The notes: generated by a model from the sequence alone, not told the origin. 64,000 nt of DNA from Paraburkholderia gardini (GCF_907164575.1 NZ_CAJQYY010000026.1:1-64000), one strand, 5' to 3'; shown: positions 34,348 through 43,553, numbered from the stretch's first letter. Translations and numbers: made by a program.

Positions 34348-37032
34348 ATGACGAAGACCGTGACCCGCTCCACCTGCTGCTACTGCGGCGTCGGCTGCGG
34401 CGTGCTGATCGAAGCGGAAAATGGGCGCATCGCCGGCGTTCAGGGCGACCCCGATCATCCGGCGAATTTCGGCAGGCTCTGCACGAAAGGGATGTCGCTC
34501 GCGCTGACCGCGCAAAGCGAAACGGGTCGCGCGACAATGCCGGAAATGCGGCTGCAACGCGACATGCCACGCAAGCAGGTCGAATGGTCCACCGCGCTCG
34601 ATACCGTCGCGGCGCGCTTTGCCGAAGTGGTCGAGCAGCACGGGCCGGATGCGGTCGCATTCTATGTATCGGGCCAGTTGCTGACAGAAGACTATTACGT
34701 CTTCAACAAGCTGGCCAAAGGCCTGATCGGCACGAACAACATCGATACGAATTCGCGCCTGTGCATGTCGAGCGCGGTCACGGCGTACAAGATGGCGCTG
34801 GGCGCCGACGGCCCGCCCACCTGCTACGACGATCTGGAGCGCGCGAAAACCGTGCTGTTCGCGGGCAGCAATATGGCGTGGGCGCACCCCGTGTTATTTC
34901 GCCGCCTCGAAGAAGCGAAAGCGGCCGATCCGTCGATCCGCTGGATCGTGGTCGATCCGCGCCGCACCGATACGGCGGCCATGGCCGACCTGCATCTGCC
35001 GATCCAGCCGGGCAGCGACGTCGCGCTCTTCAACGGCATGCTGCATCACCTGATCTGGGAAGGCCTCGTCGATCGCGATTTCATCGAGCAGCACACCGCT
35101 GATTTTGACGCACTGAAAGCACTGGTGCGCGATTTCACGCCGCGCATGGTGGCGGGGATTTGCGGCATCACTGAGCGTGAAATCATGCAGGCGGCCGAAT
35201 GGTTCGGCGCAAGCGATGCGGCGCTGTCGCTGTACTGCATGGGGCTTAACCAGTCGAGCCACGGCACCGACAAGAATCTCGCCCTGATCAACCTGCATCT
35301 CGCTACGGCCCAGATCGGCCGCGCGGGCGCGGGACCGTTTTCGCTGACAGGCCAGCCCAATGCGATGGGCGGCCGCGAAGTCGGTGGCATGGCGACGATG
35401 CTCGCGGCACATCGCGATATCGGCAACGCGGCACATCGTGAAGAAGTGGCGCGGCTATGGGGCGTATCGCAACTGTCCGACCGCCCCGGCCTGCCCGCAG
35501 TCGACATGTTCGAAGCGCTGCACGCCGGCAAGATCAAGGCAATCTGGATCGCCTGCACAAACCCGGCGCATTCGATGCCGGATATTCCGCGCGTTCGCGA
35601 AGCGCTGGCAAAAGCAGAGTTCGTGGTCGTGCAGGAAGCGTTCATGCTGACCGACACGGTGCCGTTCGCCGACGTCGTGCTGCCCGCCGCGACGTGGGGA
35701 GAAAAATCCGGCACGGTTACCAATTCGGAGCGCCGCATTTCGCGCGTACGTGCGGCCGTCGCGGCGCCCGGCGAGGCAAAGCCTGACTGGTGGATCGTCA
35801 ATGAAGTCGCAAAGCGGATTGAAGCGCGCCAGGGGGCGCTTAAAACACTGTTTGCATTCGATGATCCTGAAGATGTGTTCAACGAACATCGAACGCTTAC
35901 CGAAGGCCGCGACCTCGATATCGGTGGACTGAGCTATGCGGTGCTCGAAGAAAACGGCCCACAGCAATGGCCGTTTCGCGCGGCTGTTATGCATGGGGAG
36001 GCGCGTCGCTATACCGATGGCGTCTTCGCAACGCAGGACGGCCGCGCGCGTTTTCACGCGACCCACTATCTCCCGGTTGCGGAAGCAACCAGCGCGCGTT
36101 TCCCGTTTCGTCTGCTGACCGGGCGCCTGCGCGATCAGTGGCACGGCATGAGCCGCACGGGCCGGGTCGGCAAACTGTTTTCGCACGCACCGGCGCCCGC
36201 GCTCAGCATGCAGCGCGGCGATGCCGCACGTCGTGGCTTCGTTGAAGGCGATCTTGTACGTGTGTCGAGCCGGCGCGGCAATCTCGTACTACCGGTGCAA
36301 CTGACAGACGACGTGCAGTCCGGCACCGTATTCGCGCCGATGCACTGGAGCGCGCAATTTCTGGCAAGCGGCGGCATCAACGAGACGACGATATCCGCCG
36401 TCGACCCTTCCTCGTTTCAGCCGGAACTGAAGCACGCGGCGGTGCGTATCGAGCCGGTCGAGCTGCCGTGGCGGCTGGTTGCCGCCCGACGCGGCGATGT
36501 GCTCGCGCTACAGGCTGCCGTACAGCCGCTGCTGAAGGAATGCAGTTACGCCGCGATCAGCATCGAAGAGGACGATCTGATCGTGTTGCGCGCGGCGCAC
36601 GACGATGCGCCTGCGGACTGGCTGCCGCGTCTCTACGAAGCACTTGATCTTCCCGTCGGCGAAGACACGCTCGAATACCGCGATGCACGACGCGGCCTTG
36701 ACAAGCGCGTCGTATGGCGCGAGAACATTATCGACGGCTTTGTTTTCGCAGGGGACGTGACGAACGCAGACGCCCTCCTTGCACGCCTGCGCGACGCCAC
36801 TCCGTGGTCCGGACCGCGCTTCGCGGTATTCTCTACGCAGAAGCAGACAAACGTCGCGCGCGAACGCGTGGTGTGCAACTGCATGCAGGTCGGCGAATCC
36901 CGCATCCAGGCGGCGATTGCGGCTGGCGCCACCCTGCCGGAACTGAAAACGAAGCTCGGCTGCGGCACGGTCTGTGGCTCGTGCATCCCTGAACTGAAAC
37001 GGATGTGCGAGGCGACTACCGTTGCAACCTGA
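34348..37032 (+). CDS. nasA: Assimilatory nitrate reductase, catalytic subunit
   Basis: It reduces nitrate to nitrite at a molybdopterin-guanine-dinucleotide centre. In 894 residues, the N-terminal [4Fe-4S] motif is STCCYCGVGC with GRLCTKG. Moco domains follow, with NTNSRLCMSSAV-like residues, GSNMAWAHPV, WIVVDPRRTDTAA and GQPNAMGGREVGG. The C-terminus carries an extra BFD-type [2Fe-2S] domain (VVCNCMQVGE and GCGTVCGSC), typical of the long NasA form that takes electrons from a flavoprotein partner. No separate NasC-type reductase gene lies in this operon, so NirB or another flavoprotein may donate electrons. Confidence 0.95.
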   Translation: MTKTVTRSTCCYCGVGCGVLIEAENGRIAGVQGDPDHPANFGRLCTKGMSLALTAQSETGRATMPEMRLQRDMPRKQVEWSTALDTVAARFAEVVEQHGPDAVAFYVSGQLLTEDYYVFNKLAKGLIGTNNIDTNSRLCMSSAVTAYKMALGADGPPTCYDDLERAKTVLFAGSNMAWAHPVLFRRLEEAKAADPSIRWIVVDPRRTDTAAMADLHLPIQPGSDVALFNGMLHHLIWEGLVDRDFIEQHTADFDALKALVRDFTPRMVAGICGITEREIMQAAEWFGASDAALSLYCMGLNQSSHGTDKNLALINLHLATAQIGRAGAGPFSLTGQPNAMGGREVGGMATMLAAHRDIGNAAHREEVARLWGVSQLSDRPGLPAVDMFEALHAGKIKAIWIACTNPAHSMPDIPRVREALAKAEFVVVQEAFMLTDTVPFADVVLPAATWGEKSGTVTNSERRISRVRAAVAAPGEAKPDWWIVNEVAKRIEARQGALKTLFAFDDPEDVFNEHRTLTEGRDLDIGGLSYAVLEENGPQQWPFRAAVMHGEARRYTDGVFATQDGRARFHATHYLPVAEATSARFPFRLLTGRLRDQWHGMSRTGRVGKLFSHAPAPALSMQRGDAARRGFVEGDLVRVSSRRGNLVLPVQLTDDVQSGTVFAPMHWSAQFLASGGINETTISAVDPSSFQPELKHAAVRIEPVELPWRLVAARRGDVLALQAAVQPLLKECSYAAISIEEDDLIVLRAAHDDAPADWLPRLYEALDLPVGEDTLEYRDARRGLDKRVVWRENIIDGFVFAGDVTNADALLARLRDATPWSGPRFAVFSTQKQTNVARERVVCNCMQVGESRIQAAIAAGATLPELKTKLGCGTVCGSCIPELKRMCEATTVAT

Positions 37033-37066
37033 ACACATTGAAACGGCCGATAACAACAGGCGAAAG

Positions 37067-37642
37067 ATGCTGCGTGTACTGCTCGTCACCGACACCGACA
37101 AACCCATCGGCGAGCTGCGCGACGCCCTCGCGCGGCTCGGCTATGACATGCTTGCCGAAACCGCGACACCTGAAGCGTTGCATCGTGTCGTCCAGAGCGA
37201 GCGGCCTGATGTGATCATCATCGATACCGAATCGCCCTCCCGCGACACGCTCGAACAACTCGCGGTGATGAACGCCACGGCGCCGCGCCCGGTCCTGATG
37301 TTCAGCCCCGATGCAAACCAGCAGCTGATCCGCGACGCGGTAGGCGCAGGCGTGACGGCGTATCTGGTCGAAGGTCTCGCGACGGAGCGTCTCGCGCCGA
37401 TTCTCGAAGTGGCGCTCGCCCGCTTCGCACAGGAATCGCGGTTACGCGAACGTCTTGCGCAGGCGGAAAACGAACTGGCCGAACGCAAGCTGATCGATCG
37501 CGCGAAACGCCTGCTGATGGATCAGCAGAAAATGACCGAAAATGCCGCTTACGCCACGCTGCGCAAGCGTGCGATGAACCAGGGCGTCAAACTCGCCGAG
37601 GTGGCGCGTCAGCTGATCGCGTCGGCGGAATCGTCCCAATGA
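37067..37642 (+). CDS. nasT: ANTAR-domain response regulator / antiterminator NasT
   Basis: An N-terminal receiver-like domain (about 1-120: LRVLLVTDTDKPIGELRDAL, DVIIIDTESP) is followed by an ANTAR RNA-binding domain (about 130-185: LIDRAKRLLMDQQKMTENAA and YATLRKRAMNQGVKLAEVA). The phosphoacceptor aspartate region is kept as DTES. AGGCGAAAG precedes ATG 37067; a TTG at 37022 would overlap the nasA end. NasT binds leader RNA hairpins and prevents termination when released from NasS by nitrate or nitrite. Confidence 0.92.
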   Translation: MLRVLLVTDTDKPIGELRDALARLGYDMLAETATPEALHRVVQSERPDVIIIDTESPSRDTLEQLAVMNATAPRPVLMFSPDANQQLIRDAVGAGVTAYLVEGLATERLAPILEVALARFAQESRLRERLAQAENELAERKLIDRAKRLLMDQQKMTENAAYATLRKRAMNQGVKLAEVARQLIASAESSQ

Positions 37643-37652
37643 TGGCTCGCTC

Positions 37653-38795
37653 ATGAACGCACCTACTCAACACGCCAGTTCCAACGCATCGGAGCGGCTC
37701 GAGAAAACGCATCTGCGGCTTGGCTTTGTCGCACTAAGCGACGCAGCGCCGCTCGTCGCGGCCAAGCTGCTCGAATTCGGTCACGCCCACGGCCTGACGC
37801 TCGAACTCTGCCGGCAGCCTTCGTGGGCCGCCGTGCGCGACAAGCTGCTCTCCGGCGATCTGGACGCGGCGCACGCGCTCTACGGGCTCGTCTACGGCAT
37901 CCAGCTCGGGCTTGGCGGTCCGCAAACGGATATGGCCGTGCTGATGGTGCTCAACCGCAATGGTCAGGCGATCACCGTATCGAACCGGCTTGCCGCCGCG
38001 CTCGACGAGCACGGCACGCTACCGGCCGCACTGCGCACGCTCGGACGCAAACCGGTTTTCGCGCAGACGTTCCCCACGGGCACGCATGCGATGTGGCTGT
38101 ATTACTGGCTCGCCGCGCAAGGCGTTCATCCGTTGCGCGATATCGAAAGCGTCGTTATTCCCCCGCCCCGGATGGTCGGCGCGCTCGCGGAAGAAAGGCT
38201 CGATGGCCTGTGCGTGGGCGACCCGTGGAATGCCGTTGCAGAAGCGCAAGGTGTGGGCCGCACCGCCGCTTACAGCAGCGAAATCTGGCCGGATCATCCG
38301 GAGAAAGTGCTCGCGTGCAGGCGCGATTTTGTCAGCGCGCACCCCAACACCTCACGCGCGCTCGTGCAAACCATGCTCGAAGCGTGCCGTTGGCTCGATG
38401 ACGCCGGTCATCGAAACGAGATCGCGAGAAGACTCGCACAACCGGAATTTCTCGGCGCGCCCCAGGCGCTGATCGCGGCGCGACTGGGAACCGATGCAAG
38501 CAGCGCAACACGTCTGCCGGTGCGATTTTTCGAAGGCGGCGCAGTCAACTATCCGCGCGCGTCCGACGGCGCGTGGTTTCTCACGCAATATGAGCGCTGG
38601 GGCATGATCGCGCAGCGCGACGATTACACGGCTATTGCTGCTGCAATCAACCAGACGGCGCTTTATCGCGAAGCAGCACAACGCATGGGCCTCGCCGTGC
38701 CTGTGCTCGAAGTACCGCAGGTGCTGATCGATGGCCGCGTATGGGACGCAAGCAAGCCGGAAACATACGCGCAAGGGTTCGACATACGGGCTTAG
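37653..38795 (+). CDS. nasS: Nitrate/nitrite sensor NasS (NrtA/CmpA family, cytoplasmic)
   Basis: The 380 residues have the nitrate-binding NrtA/CmpA fold (LRLGFVALSDAAPLVAAKLL, GDLDAAHALYGLVYGIQLGL, CVGDPWNAVA) but no signal peptide, so the protein stays in the cytoplasm. This is the distinguishing feature of NasS, which sequesters NasT until nitrate or nitrite binds. It is 10 bases downstream of nasT. Placement of nasT-nasS at the end of the structural operon, not as a separate upstream unit, creates a positive feedback. Confidence 0.9.
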   Translation: MNAPTQHASSNASERLEKTHLRLGFVALSDAAPLVAAKLLEFGHAHGLTLELCRQPSWAAVRDKLLSGDLDAAHALYGLVYGIQLGLGGPQTDMAVLMVLNRNGQAITVSNRLAAALDEHGTLPAALRTLGRKPVFAQTFPTGTHAMWLYYWLAAQGVHPLRDIESVVIPPPRMVGALAEERLDGLCVGDPWNAVAEAQGVGRTAAYSSEIWPDHPEKVLACRRDFVSAHPNTSRALVQTMLEACRWLDDAGHRNEIARRLAQPEFLGAPQALIAARLGTDASSATRLPVRFFEGGAVNYPRASDGAWFLTQYERWGMIAQRDDYTAIAAAINQTALYREAAQRMGLAVPVLEVPQVLIDGRVWDASKPETYAQGFDIRA

Positions 38796-38897
38796 CGCCG
38801 CCGCCTGGCCCCTGCACTTTTCCACGACCACAATCAGCGCTTTGTGAGTGCCTTCTCTTTTAGGGCGGACGCTTCGCGATTCCTCGCGGGTGTGCTG

Positions 38898-39701
38898 CTA
38901 GTACGCAAACTTCAGATAGCTTTCCGCATCGGCAAGCGAACCAGCGTCGTTCACCTGCGGCATGTAACGCAGCAATCGTTTCGCGCGCGGACTCAACGAC
39001 TGGAACACATCGCGCGGCACATCGATATGCACCTCCGGCCGGAAATACCAGCTACGGCTATAACCGATGACAACCATCGGACGCGGCAGCGGTGAACGGT
39101 TGGGCGTACCACGATGCAACACCCGCACATCGCGGATCATCACGTCGCCGAGCTTCATCGGCACGGCAACGAGCGGATACTGGCCGCGCCCGTATGCGGT
39201 CATCGCCTCTTCCTTGTTGATCCTGTGTGTGCCCAGCGTCGTTTCGAACGGCCCGTTTTCCGCGGTCACGTCGCATAACGGAAAATTGACCGCCAGCTGG
39301 AATGATGGCGTTTCCGCTTCGCCCTCGAAAAGTTCTGGCGTATCGCGATGCACGTCCTGGTAAGTGGAACCGGCAAGCGGAGTATCGGTAGCAAGCTGAC
39401 ACATCGCAGGATCAGGCCCGGCAACCCGCTCGACGATCGCGAGCACATCGGGATCGCAGAAAATGCGCTCGTCCGCAAAGACGCCGACGAACGGAAGCGT
39501 AATGTAGTGACGATTTTCGCCTCGCACCGCAGTCGCCTTTGCAGCGATTCTTGCCTGCAGCAGCGGCGAGAACGCGTGTTGCCATGCAGCGAGGATTGCG
39601 TGCGGAAAATGATCACGCAATACAACCATGCCGTCGCGTTCGAAATCGCGCACAAATGCGGCGTGCTCTTCAGTGGTGTATCGACTCACGATTGCCTCCA
39701 T
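38898..39701 (-). CDS. Phytanoyl-CoA dioxygenase (PhyH) family Fe(II)/2-oxoglutarate oxygenase
   Basis: The 267-residue protein has the facial triad: His118 and Asp120 in QDVHRDTPE, His196 in VRVLHRGTP, with a 2-oxoglutarate-anchoring arginine expected in NRSPLPRPM. The beta core is recognisable (FQLAVNFPLCDVTAENGPFE, TTLGTHRI). It converges on nasS and diverges from the IlvD/Edd dehydratase, with only 121 bases between starts. The substrate is unknown; a role in sugar-acid metabolism is not obvious. ATG 39701 is used because GGATA lies just upstream; the longer start at 39749 is possible. Confidence 0.82.
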   Translation of the reverse strand: MEAIVSRYTTEEHAAFVRDFERDGMVVLRDHFPHAILAAWQHAFSPLLQARIAAKATAVRGENRHYITLPFVGVFADERIFCDPDVLAIVERVAGPDPAMCQLATDTPLAGSTYQDVHRDTPELFEGEAETPSFQLAVNFPLCDVTAENGPFETTLGTHRINKEEAMTAYGRGQYPLVAVPMKLGDVMIRDVRVLHRGTPNRSPLPRPMVVIGYSRSWYFRPEVHIDVPRDVFQSLSPRAKRLLRYMPQVNDAGSLADAESYLKFAY

Positions 39702-39716
39702 TATCCGTTCATATCC

Positions 39717-39804
39717 ATGCTTATACGGGCAATGCAGCTCTGGCTTCAAGCCCCTTCACTGGCTATCTTCTAGAAATGGCCAATGAAGCGCAGAATATAA
39801 GCAT
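39717..39804. promoter_or_regulatory. Nested inverted repeats in divergent PhyH / IlvD-dehydratase promoter
   Basis: ATGCTTATA (39717-39725) and TATAAGCAT (39796-39804) are exact inverted copies. Inside them, CTTCACTGGC (39754-39763) and GCCAATGAAG (39779-39788) form a 10-bp dyad with one mismatch around TTCTAGAA (39768-39775). Both are centred in a gap that must serve two promoters. Confidence 0.55.
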
Positions 39805-39822
39805 AACTGGCAGGAGACAAAC

Positions 39823-41535
39823 ATGCGCAAGCTTCGTTCGCAAGGCTGGTTCGGCAGGAATGACAAGGACGGATTCATTCATCGCTCGTGGATGAAAAAC
39901 CAGGGCATCCCGCACGACGAATTCGATGGTCGTCCGGTGATCGGCATCTGTAATACGTGGTCGGAACTCACACCGTGCAACGCGCACTTTCGCGAGCTCG
40001 CCGAGTACGTGAAAAAAGGCGTGCACGAAGCCGGTGGCCTGCCGCTCGAATTTCCCGTGATGTCGCTTGGCGAGACCAATTTGCGCCCTACCGCGATGCT
40101 GTTTCGCAATCTCGCCTCGATGGATGTCGAGGAGTCGATTCGCGGCAACCCGATGGACGGCGTGATCCTGCTGGTCGGTTGCGACAAGACCACGCCCGCG
40201 CTGCTGATGGGCGCGGCCTCGTGCAACCTGCCCGCGCTCGCCGTCTCCGGCGGCCCGATGCTCAACGGCCGCTTTCGCGGCAGGAACATCGGCTCGGGCA
40301 CGGGCGTCTGGCAGATGTCGGAGGAAGTACGCGCCGGCACCATGACGCAGGAAGAGTTCACCGAGGCCGAATCGTGCATGAACCGCTCGCGCGGCCACTG
40401 CATGACGATGGGCACGGCCTCGACGATGGCGTCGATGGTCGAGTCGCTCGGCATGGGCTTGCCGCACAACGCGGCGATTCCCGCGGTGGACGCGCGCCGT
40501 CAGGTGCTCGCGCATCTGGCCGGGCGTCGCATCGTCGACATGGTGCGCGAAGACCTGACGATGGACAAGATCCTCACGCGTCAGGCCTTTGAGAACGCGA
40601 TCCGCACGAACGCGGCGATTGGCGGCTCGACCAATGCGGTGGTGCATCTGATTGCGCTCGCGAAGCGCATCGGCGTGCCGCTTTCGCTCGAAGACTGGGA
40701 GCTTGGGTCGGATGTGCCGTGTCTCGTGAATCTGCAGCCTTCCGGTGAATACCTGATGGAAGATTTCTATTACGCGGGCGGCCTGCCGGCGGTGCTGAGG
40801 CAGCTCGGCGAACAGGGGCTGCTGCATCGTGACGCGCTGACCGTGAACGGCAAGTCGATCTGGGAGAACGTCGCCAGCGCGCCCAACTACGACGAGAAGG
40901 TCATCACGACGTTCGCCGAGCCGTTCAAGCCGAAGGCTGGCATTGCGGTGCTCAAGGGCAATCTGGCGCCGGATGGCGCGGTGATCAAGCCGTCGGCGGC
41001 GACCGCTTCGTTGCTCCAGCATCGCGGCCGTGCGGTGGTGTTCGAGAACATCGAGGAGCTGCACGCGAAGGTGGACGACGATTCGCTCGACATCGACGAG
41101 CACTGCATCATGGTGCTCAAGGGCGCGGGACCGAAGGGCTATCCGGGCTTCGCGGAAGTCGGCAACATGCCGCTGCCCAAAAAGGTGCTGGAAAAGGGCA
41201 TCACCGATATGGTCCGCATTTCGGACGGGCGCATGAGCGGCACGGCGTACGGTGCGGTGGTACTGCACGTGTCGCCGGAAGCGGCGGCGGGCGGCCCGCT
41301 CGCCCTGGTGAAGACGGGCGACATGATCGAGCTCGACGTCGCGGCGCGCCGGCTGCATCTGGAGGTGTCCGACGAGGAACTCGCGCGGCGTCGCGCCGAA
41401 TGGCAGGCGCCGGATCTGCCAGAGCGCGGTTACTACAGGCTCTACGTCGAACATGTCTTGCAGGCGGATCAGGGCGCGGATCTGGACTTCCTGGTCGGAT
41501 CGAGCGGCGCACCTGTGCCGCGTGAATCGCACTGA
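39823..41535 (+). CDS. IlvD/Edd-family sugar-acid dehydratase (L-arabinonate dehydratase-like)
   Basis: The 570-residue Fe-S dehydratase removes water from an aldonate to give a 2-keto-3-deoxy acid. Motifs: CNTWSELTPCNAHFRELAEY, VGCDKTTPALLMGAASCNLP (cluster cysteine and carbamylated lysine region), NRSRGHCMTMGTASTMAS, and GGSTNAVVHLIALAKRIG. Sequence style matches the pentonate branch (L-arabinonate, D-xylonate) rather than dihydroxy-acid dehydratase. AGGAGACAAAC precedes the ATG. It is followed by a DHDPS-family gene after 29 bases, as in pentose oxidative pathways. It could also act on a rhamnose-derived acid, since a rhamnose pathway lies next to it. Confidence 0.88.
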   Translation: MRKLRSQGWFGRNDKDGFIHRSWMKNQGIPHDEFDGRPVIGICNTWSELTPCNAHFRELAEYVKKGVHEAGGLPLEFPVMSLGETNLRPTAMLFRNLASMDVEESIRGNPMDGVILLVGCDKTTPALLMGAASCNLPALAVSGGPMLNGRFRGRNIGSGTGVWQMSEEVRAGTMTQEEFTEAESCMNRSRGHCMTMGTASTMASMVESLGMGLPHNAAIPAVDARRQVLAHLAGRRIVDMVREDLTMDKILTRQAFENAIRTNAAIGGSTNAVVHLIALAKRIGVPLSLEDWELGSDVPCLVNLQPSGEYLMEDFYYAGGLPAVLRQLGEQGLLHRDALTVNGKSIWENVASAPNYDEKVITTFAEPFKPKAGIAVLKGNLAPDGAVIKPSAATASLLQHRGRAVVFENIEELHAKVDDDSLDIDEHCIMVLKGAGPKGYPGFAEVGNMPLPKKVLEKGITDMVRISDGRMSGTAYGAVVLHVSPEAAAGGPLALVKTGDMIELDVAARRLHLEVSDEELARRRAEWQAPDLPERGYYRLYVEHVLQADQGADLDFLVGSSGAPVPRESH

Positions 41536-41564
41536 TTCCTCACTCACGCGCGCGGAACACGACC

Positions 41565-42473
41565 ATGCAAATGCCAGCAATGCAGCCTCCTGGCGGAATG
41601 TGGCCCGTGCTGTACGCTTACTTCGACGAGTTCAATCGTCCCGATCGCGATGCAATGCGTGCCCAGGTCGATGCGACGATCAACGCAGGCGCACCTGGCA
41701 TCGTGATCCTTGGACTCGCCACCGAAGTGCATCGCATGTCGCTTGCCGAAAAACACCAGATCATCGATTGGGCCAGCGAAGACATCGGCGGGCGCGTGCC
41801 GCTCGCCGTCACGATTACGGGAGACACGGTCGACGCACAGGTCGCGCTGGCCAGTTATGCCGTCACGCGCGACGCGTCATGGTTGATCCTGCAACCGCCC
41901 GCCACTCGCACTGAACCCGAATCGTTCTATTTCAATTTCTTCGCCGACGTGATGCAGCGCGTAGAGGCGCCAGCCGGAATACAGAACGCACCGGAATATC
42001 TCGGCGTCGGGCTGTCGGTCGAATCGATCGTCGAGCTTGCACGGCTGCGCGAGAACTTTCGCTGGCTCAAGGGCGAAGGGCCCGCTATCACGATCAGGAA
42101 CACAATCGATCAGCTACGGGCGCATGGGAAACCGCTTCCCGTCTTTAACGGGCGCGGCGGTCAGGAACTCATCGACAATCTGCGCGCGGGCTGCGCCGGC
42201 CTGATCGTGGCACCGGATACGTTCGACAGACAGGTCATCATTCAACGTGCTTTTGCTGCGGGAGAACAAACGCGTGCAGAAGCGCTCTATGCAGACGTAC
42301 TGCCCACGATCGTATTCGTGATGCAGTCGCTCGATGCGCTGACCTGCTACGGCAAGCGGATCGCGGCATGGCGCATGGGATTTGAAGTGCTGCACGACCG
42401 GGGCATCGCGCCGACGGCATTCGGACTCGAATGCGCGCGACGCTTTGCCCGGCAACTGGGGGCTTACGCCTGA
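41565..42473 (+). CDS. DHDPS/NAL-family Schiff-base enzyme (aldolase or dehydratase on keto-deoxy acid)
   Basis: The 302-residue TIM-barrel protein has the Schiff-base lysine in FRWLKGEGPAIT. The usual YNxP motif is altered to IQNAPEYLGVG, so the conserved tyrosine of the catalytic triad is missing at that point, which is common in L-2-keto-3-deoxyarabinonate dehydratases and other specialised branches. The glycine loop is LGLATEVHRMS. Paired with an upstream aldonate dehydratase, it would process the 2-keto-3-deoxy product, either by aldol cleavage or by dehydration. Which one cannot be settled from sequence alone. Confidence 0.8.
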   Translation: MQMPAMQPPGGMWPVLYAYFDEFNRPDRDAMRAQVDATINAGAPGIVILGLATEVHRMSLAEKHQIIDWASEDIGGRVPLAVTITGDTVDAQVALASYAVTRDASWLILQPPATRTEPESFYFNFFADVMQRVEAPAGIQNAPEYLGVGLSVESIVELARLRENFRWLKGEGPAITIRNTIDQLRAHGKPLPVFNGRGGQELIDNLRAGCAGLIVAPDTFDRQVIIQRAFAAGEQTRAEALYADVLPTIVFVMQSLDALTCYGKRIAAWRMGFEVLHDRGIAPTAFGLECARRFARQLGAYA

Positions 42474-42505
42474 ACCGTCAAGCGTTCAGGCGTATCGCCG
42501 TACCG

Positions 42506-43513
42506 TCAGAAATTGAAGTTGTCGATATTGCTTGCGTCAAACGTCGTCGGCGGTCCAAGGATGATTTCGCCCTTCGGGCCGATCGTGCGCTTGCCGAGCT
42601 TGCCCGCTTCGAACGATTCGCCTTCCTTGCCCGTAATCGTTCCCGAAGCGAGGTTCGCAGCAGCATAGGCGGCGAGATAACCGAGTTGACCCGGATCCCA
42701 CAGCTGGAACGCCTTCACCGTGCCGTTCTTGACGAACGCGCGCATCTGGTTCGGTGTTCCGAGCCCCGTCACTGCAACCTTGCCTTTACTCGAGGAAGTC
42801 GAGATGTAGCGTGCGGCCGCCGCAATGCCGACCGACGTCGGAGCGACGATCGCCTTCAGGTTTGGATACGCCTGCAGCAGACCTTGCGTCTCGACGAACG
42901 ATTTCTGGTCGTCGTCGTTGCCGTATGCGATCTTCACCAGCTTGAGCTTCGAATACTCCGGCTTTTTCAGCTCTTCCTGCATCCACTTGATCCAGGTGTT
43001 CTGGTTGGTCGCATTCGGCGTCGCCGACAGGATCGCGAATTCACCCTCGCCGCCCATCAGCTTCGACACGAGCTGGATCTGACCACGCCCGATACTTTCC
43101 GCGTTAGCCTGGTTGACGAAAAGCTGACGTCCATCAGGCGCCGTGTCGGAGTCGAACGTGACGACCTTGATACCCTGCGACATGGCCTTCTTCAGATACG
43201 GCACGACCGCGTTCGCGTCGTTCGCGGCGATGACGATCGCGTCCTGCTTCTGCGTGATCAGCGTATTGATGTACTGCACCTGCGACGAGGCACCCGCGTC
43301 CGAAGGACCGACCACCTTGCCTATGCCGTGGAATTCCTTGATGCCGGCCATGCCGCCATCATCGGCGATGACTTCGTACGGGTTATTGATTTGCTTGGGC
43401 AGAAAGGCAATCTTCAGCCCGCTCTTGAGATCGGCCGCGCCCGCGGCAAAGCTCAAGCCTAGCAGTGCCGCACACAGCGCTGCCGCGCCCGCGCAACGAA
43501 GTGGTCTTCTCAT
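42506..43513 (-). CDS. rhaS: L-rhamnose ABC transporter, periplasmic binding protein
   Basis: The 335-residue protein has a signal peptide (CAALLGLSFAAGA, cleavage near 27) and a type I periplasmic-binding fold: LKIAFLPKQINNPYEVIADD, IVIAANDANAVVPYLKKAM, TFDSDTAPDGRQLFVNQA and VAVTGLGTPNQMRAFVKNG. This style matches the rhamnose-binding RhaS of rhizobia. It is last in its minus-strand operon, 97 bases after the permease gene. ATG 43513 follows AGGAG at 7 bases. Rhamnose specificity is inferred from neighbours plus sequence style. Confidence 0.88.
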   Translation of the reverse strand: MRRPLRCAGAAALCAALLGLSFAAGAADLKSGLKIAFLPKQINNPYEVIADDGGMAGIKEFHGIGKVVGPSDAGASSQVQYINTLITQKQDAIVIAANDANAVVPYLKKAMSQGIKVVTFDSDTAPDGRQLFVNQANAESIGRGQIQLVSKLMGGEGEFAILSATPNATNQNTWIKWMQEELKKPEYSKLKLVKIAYGNDDDQKSFVETQGLLQAYPNLKAIVAPTSVGIAAAARYISTSSSKGKVAVTGLGTPNQMRAFVKNGTVKAFQLWDPGQLGYLAAYAAANLASGTITGKEGESFEAGKLGKRTIGPKGEIILGPPTTFDASNIDNFNF

Positions 43514-43536
43514 GGCATGTCTCCTGGTTATAGTGT

Positions 43537-43553
43537 CGGGTCTTTTATACCCG
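43537..43553. promoter_or_regulatory. Hairpin in the rhaQ-rhaS intercistronic gap
   Basis: CGGGT and ACCCG pair around a seven-base A/T-rich loop, in the gap just before the binding-protein gene. It may stabilise or process the mRNA so that the binding protein is made in excess over permeases. Confidence 0.35.
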
